Positions 44,857-54,366 are shown, counted from the first letter of the stretch. The stretch: DNA of 64,000 nucleotides from Larkinella sp965227735 (GCF_965227735.1 NZ_OZ245776.1:5580001-5644000); one strand, 5' to 3'. Notes: generated by a model not told the origin, from the letters alone. A program made the numbers and translations.

Positions 44857-47800
44857 ATGAAACTAACCTGTATCTTGTTCCTGCTCTGCTGGCTGATCGT
44901 CCTCGGATCGCCGGTGGCTTCGGGAGCTCCGAAAGACCCGCTCAGTCAGTCCCTCCGGATCGACCACATTGGCGTTGACGATGGTCTGACGCAGGGTTCA
45001 GTGTATCACATGCTGACCGACAGCCGGGGGTTTCTGTGGTTGGGTACGCAGGACGGCCTGAACCGGTATGACGGGGCGCATTTCCGGCATTACCGCCCCA
45101 ATCTGACCGATTCTACTGCCATTGTCGGCATCAATATTTCCGGCATTGTGGAAGATCGCAACGGCAATCTCTGGATTGGGACGGAATATGGACTCAACTA
45201 CTACGACCGGGCGACCGACCATTTTATCTGCATTTATTCGTATTCGAAAGCCAAAAAACCGTTAAAAAGCAAAACCATCCCGTTTTACGCCAACGGGCAG
45301 GAGGTGTTGTATTACAGTGAAACCGAAGGGCTGGTTTCGTTGACGATCAAAACCCGCCAGAAGCTGGTGCTGGACCCGGGTGTGCGGCCCACGCATGAAT
45401 ACGACCAGTTGAATTCGACCGTTCGGACTCCGCTGGGCGATGTGTGGCTCCACGCGCCAACCGGTTTGATTCGGTATAATCTCTACGAACGGCGGGCTCA
45501 TTATTACTTCAGCAATCACCCCACCAACGAAGCAGGCCCGGCGGTGGGCGTTTTTTCGTTTCATTGCGATACGGCGGGGGTGGTCTGGCTCGGAACCGCA
45601 GCCGGTATGATTCGATTTGAGCCGCAAACGGGTCGTTACCAAACGTTTATGCCGGATGGTGGGCGTTCTCTGACTTCGATTTATACCATTGCGGAAGACC
45701 ACGACGGTCGGTTGTGGCTCGGCACCCAGCGCAGCGGAATCTGGCTGTTTGATAAACAGACCAGCCGGTTCAGCCCCGTCAGCGGTTTTACCAATAGCTC
45801 CCGACACCTGGCCGATTACGAAATCTGTAAAATCTACATCGACCGACAGGGCATTATCTGGGCGAATACCGACCCTGATGGCCTGGCCCGCATTGTGCCG
45901 GGCAGTACTTTTTTTGGCGGTATGGCTGTTTCCAAGAACGAACCGCACGTGGCCAAAGACCCGTCGATGCTCAGCCATTTTGTGGTGCGTGGTTTTCTGG
46001 AGACCTCCCCAACGGAGCTGTGGATTGCCACCGAACGAAGCCTCGACGTGTTGGACCGGTCCCAAAACCGCATCATCCGGCGGTATCTGACGCAGGCCAG
46101 ATACAGCGATTTACCCTCCCGAACCCTCATCAAATGCCTCTACAAAGACCCTCAGGGCCGAATCTGGGTCGGCACGAACGGGGGCGTTTTTACCTTCGAC
46201 AAGGAGAAATCTACCTTCCGGAAAATTCCGCTGCCGGGTTCGCCCAACAGCAAGGTGGTCGAAAATTTTGTCCGTCGGCTGCTGTCCATCGATGACAATA
46301 CCATGCTGGCGGCCACCGAAGACGGCCTTTTTCTGCTCGATGTTCGCCAGAGGAAGTTTACCCTGCTGCCGACGATGGTTCATCAGAATATTTTCAGTCT
46401 GGCCCGCGACCGTGCCGGTCACTATTGGGTGGGAACCTACTCGGCCGGATTCTACTGCTATGAGCGGCCACCCATCGGCAAAGGGTTTGAACCTCAGCGA
46501 ATTGTGAAGGGCCTGGACGGCTACACGATTCTTTATTTTTATGAAGATCCTGTGCATCCCATTGTCTGGATGGCGACGGACAAAGGGCTGGCGGCTCTGA
46601 ACACCAAAACCGGCCGCATCAGCCTCTATGACCAGCAACACGGCCTGGCCAATCCGTTCATTTACGGCATTCTGCCGGATCACCAGAACCGGCTGTGGAT
46701 GAGCACAAACCGGGGCCTGGCCTTTTTTAATCCCACCACAAAAAAGTTCAAAAACTTCGACATGTCCGACGGGTTGCAGGGCTACGAGTTCAACGGCAAT
46801 GCGTATTTCCGAACCCAGGACGGCGAGCTGTTTTTCGGTGGTGTAAACGGATTCAACCGGTTTTATCCGGAGCAGTTCCGAACCAGTTCCTACATGCCGG
46901 CGGTTCACATTCACACGATGAGTGTCAATGAAAAGCCTTATCAATCAGAAGGTTATATTGGGGAAGTGGCCCGCGTCGAACTGCCCTTCGATCAGAATAC
47001 CGTAGCCCTTGAATTCACGGCTCTGGACTATTACAGCAACGGTCGAAACCAGTATCAATATCAACTCGTTGGCTACGATGACCAGTGGGTGCAGTCGGGG
47101 CTGGACACCTACGTCCGGTATGCCAATCTGCCGCCGGGGACCTACACTTTCCGGGTGAAAGCCGCCAACAAGGATGGCCAGTGGAGTCCGAAAATCAAGC
47201 GGTTGACGGTGGTGATTCAGCCGCCGTTCTGGCAGCGGGCATGGTTTCTGGTGTTGCTGGGATTGCTCGTCGGCGCGATCGGTTTTTACTGGCTTCGCAG
47301 GCGCGAAAACCGGATTCACCGGCAGCACCAGCGGAACACCCGGCTGGCCGTGGAGTTGCAGGAGCAGATCAAGAAAAACCTGGCCCGCGACCTGCACGAC
47401 GAGATTGGAACCCAACTGGCGACGCTGAAACTGTACGTCGGTCGGCTGGTCGATCCGCCCGGTCATCCCGCTCGGTCGACTTCTCTGAGCGAGCTGGCGC
47501 GGCAACTCATCAGCGACATCATTGGCAACATCCGCAACCTGCTGCGGGAGTTGAGTCCCCGAACGCTCGAGCAGTATGGCTACGCGGCTGCCGTGGAAGA
47601 ACTGCTTTCCCGCATCGACAAATCGACGCTCGAAACGCACTTCTGGGCCGACGAATTGCCGTCGCGGCTGAATCCCGAAACCGAACTGATGCTGTACCGG
47701 ATTACGCAGGAACTGCTGAACAACACGCTGAAACACGCCAATGCACGGCAAGTGAGCATCCGGCTGGTGTATGAAGAACCGCTATTGAAACTGTATTACA

Positions 47801-48018
47801 ACGACGACGGCCAGGGTTTCGACTACAAAGAAGCCCGGCGGGGGCTGGGCATCGGCAACATCGAGTCGCGGGTGGCGTTGATCAATGGCGAGATCGACTG
47901 GCAATCGACGCCCGGCGATGGCACGCGGGCCATTGTAACGCTGACCTACCGGCCAACGAGCCGGTTTTCGCTGAACCGGCTGGAGCGGTCGATCAAAAAA
48001 GTGACGGCTTTGTTTTAA
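44857..48018 (+). CDS. Two-component sensor kinase with beta-propeller sensor (reg_prop and Y_Y_Y)
   Basis: A 1053-residue sensor. The signal peptide is about 1-24. Residues about 35-690 are reg_prop beta-propeller repeats (GFLWLGTQDGLNRYD, GNLWIGTEYGLNYYD, GRIWVGTNGGVFTFD, NRLWMSTNRGLAFF). A Y_Y_Y domain is about 700-785 and a TM helix near 792-812. HisKA_3 carries His847 in ARDLHDEIGTQ, and HATPase has ELLNNTLKHANA and RGLGIGNIESRV. The HisKA_3 type normally phosphorylates a NarL/LuxR-type regulator, which is not next to it. It lacks the fused REC and AraC parts of the classical hybrid sensors of polysaccharide use. A ModE-like regulator follows by 18 bases. Confidence 0.93.
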   Translation: MKLTCILFLLCWLIVLGSPVASGAPKDPLSQSLRIDHIGVDDGLTQGSVYHMLTDSRGFLWLGTQDGLNRYDGAHFRHYRPNLTDSTAIVGINISGIVEDRNGNLWIGTEYGLNYYDRATDHFICIYSYSKAKKPLKSKTIPFYANGQEVLYYSETEGLVSLTIKTRQKLVLDPGVRPTHEYDQLNSTVRTPLGDVWLHAPTGLIRYNLYERRAHYYFSNHPTNEAGPAVGVFSFHCDTAGVVWLGTAAGMIRFEPQTGRYQTFMPDGGRSLTSIYTIAEDHDGRLWLGTQRSGIWLFDKQTSRFSPVSGFTNSSRHLADYEICKIYIDRQGIIWANTDPDGLARIVPGSTFFGGMAVSKNEPHVAKDPSMLSHFVVRGFLETSPTELWIATERSLDVLDRSQNRIIRRYLTQARYSDLPSRTLIKCLYKDPQGRIWVGTNGGVFTFDKEKSTFRKIPLPGSPNSKVVENFVRRLLSIDDNTMLAATEDGLFLLDVRQRKFTLLPTMVHQNIFSLARDRAGHYWVGTYSAGFYCYERPPIGKGFEPQRIVKGLDGYTILYFYEDPVHPIVWMATDKGLAALNTKTGRISLYDQQHGLANPFIYGILPDHQNRLWMSTNRGLAFFNPTTKKFKNFDMSDGLQGYEFNGNAYFRTQDGELFFGGVNGFNRFYPEQFRTSSYMPAVHIHTMSVNEKPYQSEGYIGEVARVELPFDQNTVALEFTALDYYSNGRNQYQYQLVGYDDQWVQSGLDTYVRYANLPPGTYTFRVKAANKDGQWSPKIKRLTVVIQPPFWQRAWFLVLLGLLVGAIGFYWLRRRENRIHRQHQRNTRLAVELQEQIKKNLARDLHDEIGTQLATLKLYVGRLVDPPGHPARSTSLSELARQLISDIIGNIRNLLRELSPRTLEQYGYAAAVEELLSRIDKSTLETHFWADELPSRLNPETELMLYRITQELLNNTLKHANARQVSIRLVYEEPLLKLYYNDDGQGFDYKEARRGLGIGNIESRVALINGEIDWQSTPGDGTRAIVTLTYRPTSRFSLNRLERSIKKVTALF

Positions 48019-48036
48019 CCCCGTCTTAAGGGTAGT

Positions 48037-48372
48037 ATGACCAATTTGCACATCAACGGAAGAGTCTGGCTGGAAGCCCAGGAACGGTTTTTCGGCATCG
48101 GCCGGATGGAACTGCTGGAACACATTCAGCAGACGGGGTCGATCAACCAGGCGGCCAAGGAGATGAAAATGTCGTATAAACGGGCCTGGGAACTGGTTCA
48201 ATCCATGAACAGCCAGGCCGACGCGCCCCTGGTGAGCACCCAAACCGGCGGTGAGCGGGGTGGGGGAGCCAGTGTGACCGAAGAAGGTCTCAAATACCTC
48301 ACCTATTATCGCGGACTTCAGGAACGGTTCCAACAATTTCTGGCCGAAGAAGTGAACCATCTCCCCAGCTGA
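48037..48372 (+). CDS. ModE-type winged-helix transcriptional regulator
   Basis: A 111-residue protein like the N-terminal DNA-binding domain of ModE. The helix-turn-helix region reads TGSINQAAKEMKMSYKRAWELVQSMN, about 34-59. The wing has VSTQTGGERGGGASVTEEG near 68-86. The molybdate-binding (MOP) domain of full ModE is absent, so its ligand is uncertain; members of this short type act as simple repressors or activators. No molybdenum genes are visible here. It starts 18 bases after the propeller kinase stop and is probably co-transcribed with it. Confidence 0.87.
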   Translation: MTNLHINGRVWLEAQERFFGIGRMELLEHIQQTGSINQAAKEMKMSYKRAWELVQSMNSQADAPLVSTQTGGERGGGASVTEEGLKYLTYYRGLQERFQQFLAEEVNHLPS

Positions 48373-48645
48373 ATTCAGGTACGAACCTCTCCTGAACCGG
48401 CTCGTTTTTTTGCTTGCGCGGTTGGCTCCTGCCCCTGCATCCGGATTGCAGGCAAAAAATAATCGTTGGCCTGAATCGGCTTATTTCTCCCAAAAACCGT
48501 CCTTTTTTGTCCCGTTCCCTCGAATACAGGCCTAATAAAATCTTTTTTAATCGTTCCGAAATCCAAAAATCAAGTTGACTCGTTCGTATGGGTGTCTTTT
48601 AAGAAGATCCTTTTTATACACCCTATTAACAAATTCACTTTTCTT

Positions 48646-49410
48646 ATGGAAGAATTAACAAGTACCTCTACCCCCAAGAAAGGCCCGAGCGTACCCGCCA
48701 TTCCATCAGTTGAACGTCGGATGTTTCTACGCGCATTAGGCTTAACGACTGTTTCGGCGGCTGCCTTTCTGACGGCTTGTCAAAATTCGATGAACGATGT
48801 TGCTCCCAAGTATTCAGGTGCCCGTATTTCGGCCGATGGTGTGAGTTTTGGAGAAGGTGATTTTGCCATTCTGAACTACGCTTATGCCCTGGAGCAACTG
48901 GAAACGGCGTTTTACATGGCCGTTATCGAGAAAAAAACGTTCGCTGCCGGGAGCAAGGAAGAAATGATTTTCAAGGATATTCACGATCATGAGCTGATTC
49001 ACCGTGAGTTTTTCAAGCTGGCGATTCCGGCCGACAAGCGCATTGGCGATCTGGAATTCGACGTAAGCAGCATTGATTTCACCAATCGCCGGGAAGTGTT
49101 GAACACGGCGCGGGTGCTGGAAGATACCGGGGTGGCGGCCTACAACGGTGCGGGTCCGCTGATTTCGAAAGCAAACTCCATTTACCTGACCATTGCCGGA
49201 AAAATTGTATCGGTCGAAGCGCGTCACGCTTCCCTGATCAGTTCCATCCTGCAACCAGGTGGCGGTTTGTTTGCCGGTGACTACGTTGTGGATAACAACG
49301 GGTTGGAGAAAGCCCTAACGGTTTCGGAAGTATTGGGCAGAGCGGGTCGATACATTAAAACCGCCATCAACCCCGCTTCACTGCTTGCTCTGGAATCATC
49401 CAAATCATAA
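48646..49410 (+). CDS. Ferritin-like exported protein (first of a pair)
   Basis: A 254-residue protein from the ATG at 48646; a GTG at 48592 would put extra residues before the signal. The signal carries an Arg-Arg pair and a lipobox-like end (RRMFLRALGLTTVSAAAFLTAC, Cys about 45), so it may be a Tat-exported lipoprotein. The rest is a ferritin-like four-helix bundle with candidate metal ligands in YALEQLETAFY, HDHELIHREFF, LEDTGVAAYNG and SVEARHASL. This matches the Ferritin_2-type family, whose role is unclear; iron or redox storage is possible. A homologue follows 15 bases later. Confidence 0.87.
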   Translation: MEELTSTSTPKKGPSVPAIPSVERRMFLRALGLTTVSAAAFLTACQNSMNDVAPKYSGARISADGVSFGEGDFAILNYAYALEQLETAFYMAVIEKKTFAAGSKEEMIFKDIHDHELIHREFFKLAIPADKRIGDLEFDVSSIDFTNRREVLNTARVLEDTGVAAYNGAGPLISKANSIYLTIAGKIVSVEARHASLISSILQPGGGLFAGDYVVDNNGLEKALTVSEVLGRAGRYIKTAINPASLLALESSKS

Positions 49411-49425
49411 ACCTTACGAACGATC

Positions 49426-50256
49426 ATGAATCTTCTCGGAATATTCTCACAAATTGAAAAAGCTGATCCGGAAATTGGCGAAAAAATGGATTATTCGCGC
49501 CGGAAAATGTTAAAAACCACCTCCGTAGCGGCTGCGGCAACGCCGATGTTTTTTGCCGCGATGGTGAACAAAGCTTTTGCCGCTGACGGTTGTGCCGGTG
49601 ATGCCATTGCCATTGTAAAATATGCATTGACGCTGGAATACCTGGAACGTGATTTCTACCGCGCCGGTCAGTTCAAAGCGGGTTTGCTGCCTGCAGGAAC
49701 GCGCCCTTACGTGGTGCAGATTGCCAAGCACGAAGCGCAGCACGTTGATTTGCTGGAAGGTGTTCTGGGAATCAAGCCGAATGCGATGCAGCCAAAATAC
49801 AACATGGCGACGCTGAACGCAGCCCTGGCCGACTATCCAACCTTCCTGACCTATGCGCAGGCGCTGGAAGACACCGGTGTTCGGGCGTACAAAGGACAGG
49901 CCGCCTGTTTGCTGGAAGAAGATACGGCAACATCCCGGACCGTTCTGGCAGTAGCCCTGCGGATCCACTCGGTGGAAGCCCGTCACGCGGCCGCCGTTCG
50001 CTACATGCGGGATCTGCGCGTATGGCCATCAGGCGGTCAGAACGGTACAGAACCGGATCCGAAAATCTATGCAGGTGAAGATCAGGGAACGCAAGGTGGT
50101 GCCAATCTGGTCGATTTCTTCAATATGCAGGAAAATAAAATGAAGCTGTACAGCCCCGAAATGTCCAGCCGGAGTGTGTATGAATCATTCGATGAAGCGT
50201 TGACTGCAGAACAGGTACTGGCGATTGCCGGCCCGTTCTTTGCCGCGCCAATGTAA
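49426..50256 (+). CDS. Ferritin-like exported protein (second of a pair)
   Basis: A 276-residue homologue of the preceding protein. A Tat-type signal with SRRKMLKTTSVAAAATP lies near 24-40; the 20-residue stretch before it is short for a leader but the frame is open. The helical bundle has candidate metal ligands in LTLEYLERDFY, AKHEAQHVDLLE, ALEDTGVRAYKG and HSVEARHAA. It lacks the lipobox Cys of its partner, so it may be soluble in the periplasm while the partner is anchored. The two are in one operon ending at the terminator at 50281. Confidence 0.87.
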   Translation: MNLLGIFSQIEKADPEIGEKMDYSRRKMLKTTSVAAAATPMFFAAMVNKAFAADGCAGDAIAIVKYALTLEYLERDFYRAGQFKAGLLPAGTRPYVVQIAKHEAQHVDLLEGVLGIKPNAMQPKYNMATLNAALADYPTFLTYAQALEDTGVRAYKGQAACLLEEDTATSRTVLAVALRIHSVEARHAAAVRYMRDLRVWPSGGQNGTEPDPKIYAGEDQGTQGGANLVDFFNMQENKMKLYSPEMSSRSVYESFDEALTAEQVLAIAGPFFAAPM

Positions 50257-50280
50257 TTCAGTATAGATTGTGTTTTTTGG

Positions 50281-50310
50281 AAAAGGCCGGCATATGTCGG
50301 CCTTTTTTTT
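50281..50310 (+). terminator. Rho-independent terminator of the ferritin-like operon
   Basis: The stem AAAAGGCCG/CGGCCTTTT, with an 8-base loop and a T-run to 50310, starts 25 bases after the stop of the second ferritin-like gene. Confidence 0.9.
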
Positions 50311-51241
50311 GCCGGTTTTTCAGTTGATTTTTAACGCTCAGGAAGCAATAGCCTGGTAACGATCCTGCCATTAAAACCTACCTTTTAGTGAGTAGATTCA
50401 GGTCTGCAATTCCGGATTTACACCTACTTGACGGTTGGTAGTCGAACTAAAAATATCGTTTCATCGCCGGTGCACAACTGAACCGCCTGTTGATCACATG
50501 GGGAGCCGAAATTCCTGATTTTCTTTCCCGATGGCTTATTTTTTCATGACCGCCCACTCGTTTTATTCATTATTTTTTCGTTAACAACGATCGGTAAAAT
50601 GGGACCTATCCGTGATTTCTTCCGCTTTTAACGGTTCGAAAAAAAACGCCTTATCAGACAAGACGGGGGCTCGGGATGGAATCTGGACCTTCTTAAACCG
50701 GCCTGTCAAAAATTTGTCCGGTGAACGGCGAAAATGCGCTACGACGCCGAGGGCAGCGCATTGACCGAACCAGTGCCATCGGCTGGCACCAACGCGATGA
50801 ACGCGGCCATACCGAAACGGATAGAAAGCGGCTGTATAATAGAAACCAGTTGTTTATCAGTATTTTGTGAGAAGGCCTGGCGTTGCGCTACGAAGCCGTC
50901 CGGGGGGCGGGCAATTCAGGTTCGATCCCTGCGGCAAGTGTCAAAACCGGGGGGTAAAGTCGTTTGACGGCTGAGAAAAAAGGCGGAATTTTGAACAATG
51001 GCCACAATTGCCTGTCGATTTCATGAGGATAATGGGAGTTTGTCCATCTGGTTTTGCGATAGTAGTAAGACAAGCCCCTGGAGTCGACACCCGATTTGAT
51101 CATCAAAAAATGACACCTTATGAAGAACTCGGACCTATTGCAGAAAATACTTATGATATACTCTTCACGTATTCCGGACATTTTTCCACCACAAAATTCT
51201 GAAAAATATAATTAAATTTAGCACGAGTAACCCTGTCCAAT
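50311..51241. other. Gene-free region of about 930 bases with several hairpins
   Basis: No reading frame here looks like a protein. Between 50697 and 50805 several hairpins occur in a row: ACCGG/CCGGT; an 8-bp stem AATGCGCT (50733-50740) with AGCGCATT (50755-50762); GTGCCA/TGGCAC (50773-50789); and CGCG/CGCG (50793-50805). The word GCGCTACGA(C/A)GCCG occurs at 50735 and again at 50885. A structured RNA or decayed gene remnant are the possibilities. A small frame at 51023-51202 (59 codons) has no recognisable product. Confidence 0.5.
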
Positions 51242-51610
51242 ATGTCCAAACTTATACAACTCGCAACGCATTCCTCAGCGCGGGGAGATCTTACCGTTTT
51301 TGAAAAAATATTACCCGGTGAAATAAAAAGGGCTTTCTATATCTATAACGTCGAGTCGCCAACCCAGGAACGGGCATTGCATGGCCACCGGAAAGAGTCG
51401 AATGCTTTGATTGCACTGGCCGGCCAATGCCGGATATTCGTAACCAACGGAGAAGAAGAGAAATATTTTCATCTCACCGTTCCGAATGAATGTCTGGTGA
51501 TCGAACCCGGCGACTGGCATATTATTGACGAGTTTACGAAAGATACCGTTCTGCTGGTGCTCTCGAACGAGTGCTATGACCCATCCGATTATTTCTTCGA
51601 CCGCCCATGA
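51242..51610 (+). CDS. FdtA/QdtA-type cupin (dTDP-4-keto-6-deoxyhexose 3,4-ketoisomerase)
   Basis: A 122-residue single cupin. The opening RGDLTVFEKILPGEIKRAFY, the cupin texts HGHRKESNALIALAGQ and VIEPGDWHIIDEF, and the ending CYDPSDYFFDRP match the FdtA/QdtA (WxcM-like) family. These isomerise a dTDP-4-keto-6-deoxyglucose to the 3-keto sugar, which the following aminotransferase can aminate. The downstream gene overlaps by four bases (ATGA). Whether the product is of fuco or quinovo configuration cannot be told. Confidence 0.87.
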   Translation: MSKLIQLATHSSARGDLTVFEKILPGEIKRAFYIYNVESPTQERALHGHRKESNALIALAGQCRIFVTNGEEEKYFHLTVPNECLVIEPGDWHIIDEFTKDTVLLVLSNECYDPSDYFFDRP

Positions 51611-52698
51611 TTCCGCATTTAGACCTCAGGCAGGTGAATCAGCCCCACACAGCAGCTCTGCAGGCCGCAGCCTGTCGGGTCCTGTCGTCGGGCTGGTATG
51701 TACTGGGGCACGAAGTGGAGGCTTTTGAAACCGGTTTTGCAGCCTATTGTGGCGTCAAACATTGCATTGGCGTCGGCAATGGCCTGGAAGCAATCCATTT
51801 GATTTTCAAGGCCATGAATTTTCCGGAAGGGAGTGAAATCATCGTACCGGCAAATACCTACATTGCCACCATTCTGCCCATTACAGCTTTGGGGCTGACG
51901 CCGGTCTGGGCTGAACCCGATCCGCGAACCTATACCCTGGCGGCACCGCAAATTGAACCCCTGATTACGGAAAAAACCCGTGCCATCGTCGTGGTTCATC
52001 TCTACGGACGCTGCTGCGACATGGCTCCCATTGAGGCACTGGCCCGGAAACACAACTTGAAATTGATCGAAGACGCGGCCCAGGCCCACGGAGCAACGTA
52101 CCAGAACCGCAAAGCCGGGAACCTCTCCGACGCGGCAGCGTTCAGTTTTTATCCGACCAAAAACCTGGGTGCGCTGGGCGATGCGGGCGGGGTGGTTACC
52201 AATGATGACGAACTGGCGCATCAGATTCGGCTGCTCCGCAACTATGGCTCCGAACAGAAATATATTCACCGGATTCCGGGCATGAACAGCCGCCTGGATG
52301 AATTGCAGGCGGCATTTCTGGGCGTCAAATTAGTCCACCTTGATGCGGATAACCGGCGTCGGCAAGCACTGGCAGCCCGGTATCTGGCCGGAATTCAGCA
52401 TCCTTCCCTTCAATTGCCCCCCGCCGACGCCATCAATCAGGATGTCTGGCATCTGTTTGTGGTGCGGCACCCGCAGCGGGAGGCTTTTATGACGTATCTG
52501 CGCCAGAAAAACATCGGCACGGTGATTCATTATCCCGTGGCCCCCCACCAGCAGGACGCCTATACGGAATACCGTTATCTGGATTTACCCCTGACCGAAC
52601 AACTACACCGGGAAGTGTTGAGCCTGCCCCTCAATACCGTCCTGACCGATACCGAAGCAGATTATATTATCGAAACCATCAATGATTCCCCTTACTGA
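51607..52698 (+). CDS. DegT/DnrJ/EryC1-type sugar aminotransferase
   Basis: A 363-residue PLP-dependent aminotransferase. The substrate-binding start is IPHLDLRQVNQPHT. The Asp near 156 (LIEDAAQAHG) holds the pyridine N. The Schiff-base Lys185 is in SFYPTKNLGALGDAGG. The later MNSRLDELQAAFLGVKL is typical of FdtB/QdtB-like members. With the FdtA-like protein it should make a dTDP-3-amino-3,6-dideoxyhexose, using Glu as donor. It overlaps the gene before by four bases and the gene after by one base, so all are coupled. Confidence 0.93.
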   Translation: MIPHLDLRQVNQPHTAALQAAACRVLSSGWYVLGHEVEAFETGFAAYCGVKHCIGVGNGLEAIHLIFKAMNFPEGSEIIVPANTYIATILPITALGLTPVWAEPDPRTYTLAAPQIEPLITEKTRAIVVVHLYGRCCDMAPIEALARKHNLKLIEDAAQAHGATYQNRKAGNLSDAAAFSFYPTKNLGALGDAGGVVTNDDELAHQIRLLRNYGSEQKYIHRIPGMNSRLDELQAAFLGVKLVHLDADNRRRQALAARYLAGIQHPSLQLPPADAINQDVWHLFVVRHPQREAFMTYLRQKNIGTVIHYPVAPHQQDAYTEYRYLDLPLTEQLHREVLSLPLNTVLTDTEADYIIETINDSPY

Positions 52699-53663
52699 TG
52701 TTACTCTCTGTCATTATCCCGGTCTATAACAGCGAACGCACCATCTTTCCATTGGTGGAGTGCCTTACCTACGAACTCGCGGCTTATTCCTTCGAGATCG
52801 TGCTGGTGAACGACGGCAGTCGCGATGCTTCTGAAGAAATCTGTGAAACGCTGGCCCAGACGTTTCCGCAGGTTCAGTTTATCTCCCTCCGCAAAAACTT
52901 TGGTGAATTTCAGGCCGTCATGTGCGGCTTGAACCACGCCCGGGGCGAATACTGCGTAATTATCGACGACGACTTCCAGAATCCTCCGCAGGAAATTATC
53001 AAACTGCTCCGCGAAGCCCAGCAGGGCCGCTACGACGTGGTGTATTCGCAATACGAAAAAAAGAATCACGTTCTGTTCCGCAACATGGGTAGCTGGCTCG
53101 TAAACCGCCTGACCACCTGGCTGTTGCGAAAACCGTCGGATTTATATCTGTCCAGTTTCAAACTGATCCGTCAGGAAGTGGTGCAGGAAATCATTCAGTA
53201 CAATGGCCCGTATCCGTATCTGGACGGCCTGATTTTCCGGACCACCCGCAACATTGGCCGGGTAATCGTGCAACACCATAAACGCCAGGAAGGCGATTCG
53301 AACTATACCTTCCAGCGACTGATTTCGCTCTTTCTGACCATCTTTTTCGGCTATTCGGTTCAGCCACTGCGCCTGCTGACCACGCTGGGTATTTTCATGA
53401 TTGCGCTGAGTATGGTTGCGGGTCTGGCCGAAACCGTCGGTTCGTTGCTGACGCTGCACTGGCCCGCAAAAGATCATTTGCTGTGGGTAACGATTTGCCT
53501 GATCGGCGGGATTCAGCTCTTTGGGATGGGGCTGCTTGGCGAGTACGTCGGTCGCCTTTTTATGATGCAAAGCGGACTGCCGCAATACGTGGTAAAATCG
53601 GAACATTTCAACTATGATCGGAAACCGGGACGAGTACGAAAGTATGTTCCAAGTGGAGCGTAA
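52698..53663 (+). CDS. Family 2 glycosyltransferase with two C-terminal TM helices
   Basis: A 321-residue GT2 enzyme of the type that moves a sugar to polyprenyl phosphate (DPM1, GtrB or ArnC-like). The catalytic region is about 1-215: LSVIIPVYNSE, VNDGSRD, and DDDF for the metal. Two TM helices lie at about 230-256 and 268-295 (LWVTICLIGGIQLFGMGLL). It may attach the amino sugar to a lipid carrier at the inner membrane. Its start overlaps the aminotransferase stop (TGATG), and its last 50 bases overlap the methyltransferase. Confidence 0.92.
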   Translation: MLLSVIIPVYNSERTIFPLVECLTYELAAYSFEIVLVNDGSRDASEEICETLAQTFPQVQFISLRKNFGEFQAVMCGLNHARGEYCVIIDDDFQNPPQEIIKLLREAQQGRYDVVYSQYEKKNHVLFRNMGSWLVNRLTTWLLRKPSDLYLSSFKLIRQEVVQEIIQYNGPYPYLDGLIFRTTRNIGRVIVQHHKRQEGDSNYTFQRLISLFLTIFFGYSVQPLRLLTTLGIFMIALSMVAGLAETVGSLLTLHWPAKDHLLWVTICLIGGIQLFGMGLLGEYVGRLFMMQSGLPQYVVKSEHFNYDRKPGRVRKYVPSGA

Positions 53664-54366
53664 ACTCTGGTGGTATCGCATTTTACACCAAAAAGTTATC
53701 CAACAAATTCAATCCCATTTTCCGGGTAATCAGTCTATTCATATTCTGGATGCCGGTTGCGGAACGGGCGGGTTGCTGGACGCGTTGCGTCAGGCGGGTT
53801 ATGCACAGATCGCGGGCTTCGATGCGTCGGTCGATGCGGTTGCCTTCGCCCGCGAACGGCAGGTGGCCGTTGAACTGCATGATTTGCGGGCGCTTGTGTC
53901 CTTCCATCCCGGAGAAACGTTCGATGTCATCATCTGCAACGATGTGCTTTGTTACTTCAGGGACGAAGAACTCCTGGCGGTTCTGGACAGTTTTCGGAAA
54001 CGACTTCGCCCCGGTGGAATTTTCATCAGTAACAACAACGCTTTTCCGGCTTTGCGGGGCACGCATGATATCGCGCTGAACATCATCCGGCGGTTTGTAA
54101 AAGCGGAGTTTGCCCGATTCGCTCCGCAAGCGGGTTTTTCGATTGAACAGTTGGAATACTGGAATTTCGGTCTGACCGCACCGATCTGGCTGCTCCGCAA
54201 AGCGCAGCTTCTGGGGCAGCGTCTGAGCCCTTCCCCGTCCGTTCAATCCGATGTGAAATTGCCGCCGTTGTGGATGAATGAATTGATTTTCAACTGGCTG
54301 ACGGTCGAAAACCGCTTTTTCCGCACTCCTCCTTTCGGGAGTTCCCTTTTTACGGTGATGCGTTGA
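53614..54366 (+). CDS. Class I SAM-dependent methyltransferase
   Basis: A 250-residue methyltransferase overlapping the glycosyltransferase by 50 bases. The SAM-binding motif ILDAGCGTGGLLDAL is near 44-58. The acidic residue of FDAS is near 72, and VIICNDVLCYF is the motif IV area. The C-terminal part has hydrophobic stretches (APIWLLRKAQLLG) but no clear TM. In this operon it could N- or O-methylate the amino sugar, as sugar-modifying methyltransferases do in some antibiotic and S-layer pathways. The actual acceptor is unknown. Confidence 0.88.
   Translation: MIGNRDEYESMFQVERKLWWYRILHQKVIQQIQSHFPGNQSIHILDAGCGTGGLLDALRQAGYAQIAGFDASVDAVAFARERQVAVELHDLRALVSFHPGETFDVIICNDVLCYFRDEELLAVLDSFRKRLRPGGIFISNNNAFPALRGTHDIALNIIRRFVKAEFARFAPQAGFSIEQLEYWNFGLTAPIWLLRKAQLLGQRLSPSPSVQSDVKLPPLWMNELIFNWLTVENRFFRTPPFGSSLFTVMR

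Noticed and set aside
50868..50942. tRNA-like TTCGATCC text suggesting a tRNA 3' half
   Set aside because: The T-arm pairs only four bases, no complementary acceptor strand lies at the right distance, and no anticodon arm can be drawn.
50734..50967. Open frame of 77 codons in the hairpin region
   Set aside because: It crosses the stems, has no recognisable motif, and its composition looks noncoding.
51023..51202. Small frame of 59 codons before the sugar operon
   Set aside because: No signal peptide, motif, promoter or conserved partner can be seen; kept only as a note in the gene-free region.
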